7,370 nucleotides of DNA, taken from NCBI GenBank assembly GCA_045595605.1, contig JAZOAS010000115.1:1-7370 (forward strand), in the 5' to 3' direction. Below the pieces are notes generated by a model. The model saw only the letters and a list, made by a program, of their open reading frames with translations. It searched no databases and was not told the origin of the DNA. This DNA comes from SIG480 sp045595605 (lineage in GTDB: Bacteria > Bacillota > Clostridia > Oscillospirales > JAAYXM01). Position 1 is the stretch's first letter, and the number at the start of each line of letters is the position of its first letter. Position numbers and translations under genes: made by a program. Of the stretch, positions 5,706 to 7,370 are shown one piece after another.

Positions 5706-6896
5706 ATGAACATTTGCGGCGTTGTTTGTGAATATAACCCGTTTCATAATGGTCATCTTTATCAGCTAAGTGAGGCAAAAAGAGCCGGTGCTGATGCGAT
5801 AATCTGCGTAATGAGCGGTAACTTTGTCCAGCGTGGCGACTTTGCAATTATGTCAAAAAACGCAAGAGCAAAGGCGGCTGTTATGTGCGGTGCAGATGTT
5901 GTTGTTGAGCTGCCGCTTCCCTACGCAATGTCTTCAGCTGAGCATTTTGCCACGGGTGCAGTTTCTATTCTCGATGCATTTGGCGTCGTAACACATATTT
6001 CTTTCGGTGCAGAATGTGAAAATACGGAAAAGCTCTCTGAAATTGCGAAGCTTCTTTCTTTCGGTGAGCTTGACTCTGAAATTTACGAGGAATACTCAAA
6101 GGGTATCTCTTTTGCATCTGCAAGAGAAAATGTTATAAGAAAAATCGATACCTCTTTTGCCGAGATTATCAAAAAGCCAAACAACATTCTCGCTATTGAG
6201 TACCTCAAAGCGCTATATCGGCTTGATTCAAAGATTTGCCCGATTGCGGTCAAGCGCAAAGGCGCAGGTCACGACTCCCCTGCTACGGATGACAGCTTAA
6301 CTTCAGCCTCGCATATCCGCGAGCTTATACTCTCTGATAATGATATTCAGCCGTATCTCCCAAAAGAAGCTTTTGATATTTTTAAAGAAGAATGTGCTCT
6401 CGGACACGCGCCTGTCAACACGCAAGATGCTTCTATTGCGATTCTTTCTGCCCTGAAACGGCTTTCTGCGGAAGACTTTAAAAAGTATAGAGATGTTACG
6501 GAAGGGCTTGAAAACCGTCTTTTCGACGCAGTTTCAAACTCATCTACGCTTGACGATGCTATTAATTTCGCAAAGACAAAGCGGTATGCACATTCCCGCA
6601 TCAGAAGAATCTTTTTAAACGCATTTCTCGATATCGAAGCTTCACTCGCCTTGAAACCGTCTCCGTATGCACGGGTGCTTGCTTTTTCAGAGCGCGGACG
6701 AGATGTGCTGAAAGCCGCTAAGAAGGTTTCAAAAATCCCCGTTATAACAAAGCCCGCTACAATAAAAAACGAGAGCGAAGAGGCAATTAACCTGCTCGCT
6801 CTCGAAAAACGCGCCGATGATATATATTCCCTTTTCATGAAAGTTCCCGAAGACCAGGGTATGACACTTCGGAAATCTCCGGACTTTATCTTATAA
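5706..6896 (+). CDS. tmcAL: tRNA(Met) cytidine acetate ligase (TmcAL / YlbM family)
   Basis: Characterised TmcAL from B. subtilis activates acetate with ATP to acetyl-adenylate and acetylates C34 of elongator tRNA-Met, giving N4-acetylcytidine for accurate AUG decoding. This 396-residue protein has the family's N-terminal nucleotidyltransferase signature: GVVCEYNPFHNGHL (5-18) with the HxGH pair His14 and His17. Conserved MSGNFVQRGDFA (36-47), SFGAE (99-103), KPNNILAIEYLKAL (157-170), SASHIR (200-205) and RYAHSRIRRI (293-302) follow, and the length is close to the usual 400 or so. The frame could begin at a GTG at 5697, but AGGA at 5692 favours the ATG at 5706, which also starts directly before the conserved beta strand. 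It is divergent from ackA, whose product generates acetate, an apt substrate link. The 3' end overlaps murD by 6 nt, with no terminator between. Function is by family recognition. Confidence 0.93.
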   Translation: MNICGVVCEYNPFHNGHLYQLSEAKRAGADAIICVMSGNFVQRGDFAIMSKNARAKAAVMCGADVVVELPLPYAMSSAEHFATGAVSILDAFGVVTHISFGAECENTEKLSEIAKLLSFGELDSEIYEEYSKGISFASARENVIRKIDTSFAEIIKKPNNILAIEYLKALYRLDSKICPIAVKRKGAGHDSPATDDSLTSASHIRELILSDNDIQPYLPKEAFDIFKEECALGHAPVNTQDASIAILSALKRLSAEDFKKYRDVTEGLENRLFDAVSNSSTLDDAINFAKTKRYAHSRIRRIFLNAFLDIEASLALKPSPYARVLAFSERGRDVLKAAKKVSKIPVITKPATIKNESEEAINLLALEKRADDIYSLFMKVPEDQGMTLRKSPDFIL

Positions 6897-7370
6897 AAGT
6901 GAGTTTACGAGTTCTTTGAACTTGTTTCCGCGCTCCATAAAATTTTTAAATAAATCAAATGATGCGCACGCCGGAGAAAGCGCTACGATATCTCCCGCTT
7001 CAGCCAAGGCATGAGCCTCGTTTACTGCGCTTTCAAAAGTGTCGCAGAGAGTTATCGGAAGTGAAGCTTCATCATATCCGGCAGTGCTGATTACAGCTTC
7101 CTTTATCTTCTTCGCTGTAGCTCCGACAAGGATGAGCTGTTTGACATATTTCTGAGCAGCGTCACCAAGGACATCAAACGGAATCTTTTTATCGTACCCG
7201 CCGGCAATGAGTATTACCTTTCTGTCAAAAGCTTTAAGACCGGCTATCGTTCTCGTCGGGCTTGATGCGATAGAATCGTTATAATACTTTACTCCGCGAA
7301 GCTCACGAACAAGCTCCATACGATGCTCCACTCCGCCGAAGTTCTTTGCGATATACTCAATATCTTCTTT
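6891..7370 (-). CDS. murD: UDP-N-acetylmuramoylalanine--D-glutamate ligase, C-terminal part, 5' end off the right edge
   Basis: MurD adds D-glutamate to UDP-MurNAc-L-Ala with ATP in cytoplasmic peptidoglycan precursor synthesis. The last 159 residues are present, covering the C-terminal Mur ligase domain. The frame is open to the window edge, so the GTG at 7329-7331 (Val of GGVEHRMELV) is internal and not the start. Motifs are YYNDSIASSPTRT (about 29-41 of the fragment), the GGYDKK loop (57-62) and SPACASFDLF near the end, whose Ser and Phe correspond to D-glutamate-contacting residues in E. coli MurD. Where E. coli has NDSKATN this protein has NDSIASS, with Ile for Lys; I recall similar NDSIA forms in other Firmicutes. 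The stop lies inside the last codons of the convergent tmcAL. The rest of the cell-wall cluster, if any, is outside the window. Confidence 0.93.
   Translation of the reverse strand, partial: KEDIEYIAKNFGGVEHRMELVRELRGVKYYNDSIASSPTRTIAGLKAFDRKVILIAGGYDKKIPFDVLGDAAQKYVKQLILVGATAKKIKEAVISTAGYDEASLPITLCDTFESAVNEAHALAEAGDIVALSPACASFDLFKNFMERGNKFKELVNSLL

Noticed and set aside
6347..6838. Minus-strand frame of 163 codons opposite tmcAL
   Set aside because: It is a shadow of tmcAL, rich in Ser/Arg/Ala runs typical of antisense translation, with no family resemblance.
6907..6925. Stem ACGAGTTC/GAACTTGT with a 3-nt loop inside the end of murD, as a possible terminator
   Set aside because: It is 8 bp with one G-T pair, and on the minus strand the nearest T-run is about 8 nt further on and only four T long. 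It is inside coding sequence and too weak to call.
7329..7331. GTG as the start of a 146-codon murD-like gene
   Set aside because: The frame is open upstream to the window edge with conserved MurD residues before it, so this is an internal Val codon of a gene cut by the edge, not a truncated gene.
1..7370. Search for mobile elements, phage genes, CRISPR arrays, tRNA/rRNA genes or toxin-antitoxin and defence genes
   Set aside because: Every stretch is either a recognisable housekeeping gene or a spacer under 200 nt. No transposase, regular repeat array, tRNA cloverleaf or defence motif was seen. The idea of a novel system here is not supported.

Overview
The window looks like ordinary core chromosome from a moderately low-GC Gram-positive anaerobe, most likely class Clostridia and plausibly a gut Ruminococcaceae/Oscillospiraceae relative. 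This rests on the protein types (human-like PurB, subgroup Ic aspartate aminotransferase, DUF378 protein, TmcAL/YlbM family), AGGAG-type ribosome binding sites and AT-rich sigma-A-like promoters. The genus cannot be fixed from sequence alone. I see no mobile element, phage gene, CRISPR array, RNA gene or defence system.

Layout. Positions 1-3905 (minus strand) hold a compact transcription unit reading right to left: a promoter at 3912-3939, asnS (asparaginyl-tRNA synthetase), a class I aminotransferase of the aspartate subgroup, and purB (adenylosuccinate lyase, cut by the left edge). Gaps are 24 and 11 nt. All three genes use or make aspartate or asparagine. A 188-nt divergent spacer separates this unit from a plus-strand gene for a small two-helix DUF378 membrane protein. 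That gene ends at a strong hairpin (4297-4330) which also serves the convergent acetate kinase gene ackA (minus strand, ending at 4342).

ackA is divergent from tmcAL (plus strand), whose product uses acetate and ATP to make N4-acetylcytidine in the wobble position of elongator tRNA-Met. Their 170-nt spacer is the most structured non-coding stretch in the window. It has a good ackA promoter, a weaker abutting promoter toward tmcAL, a 16-bp inverted repeat over the ackA -35 box, and two hairpins in the ackA leader. tmcAL then runs convergently into murD (minus strand, cut by the right edge). Their stop codons overlap in the palindrome TTATAA.

Four starts can be refined by Shine-Dalgarno position: asnS at 3881, the DUF378 gene at 4070, ackA at 5535 and tmcAL at 5706, each downstream of the longest open frame. 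I found no convincing undescribed system. The points most worth checking are the ackA-tmcAL control region and the terminator-less tmcAL/murD junction.
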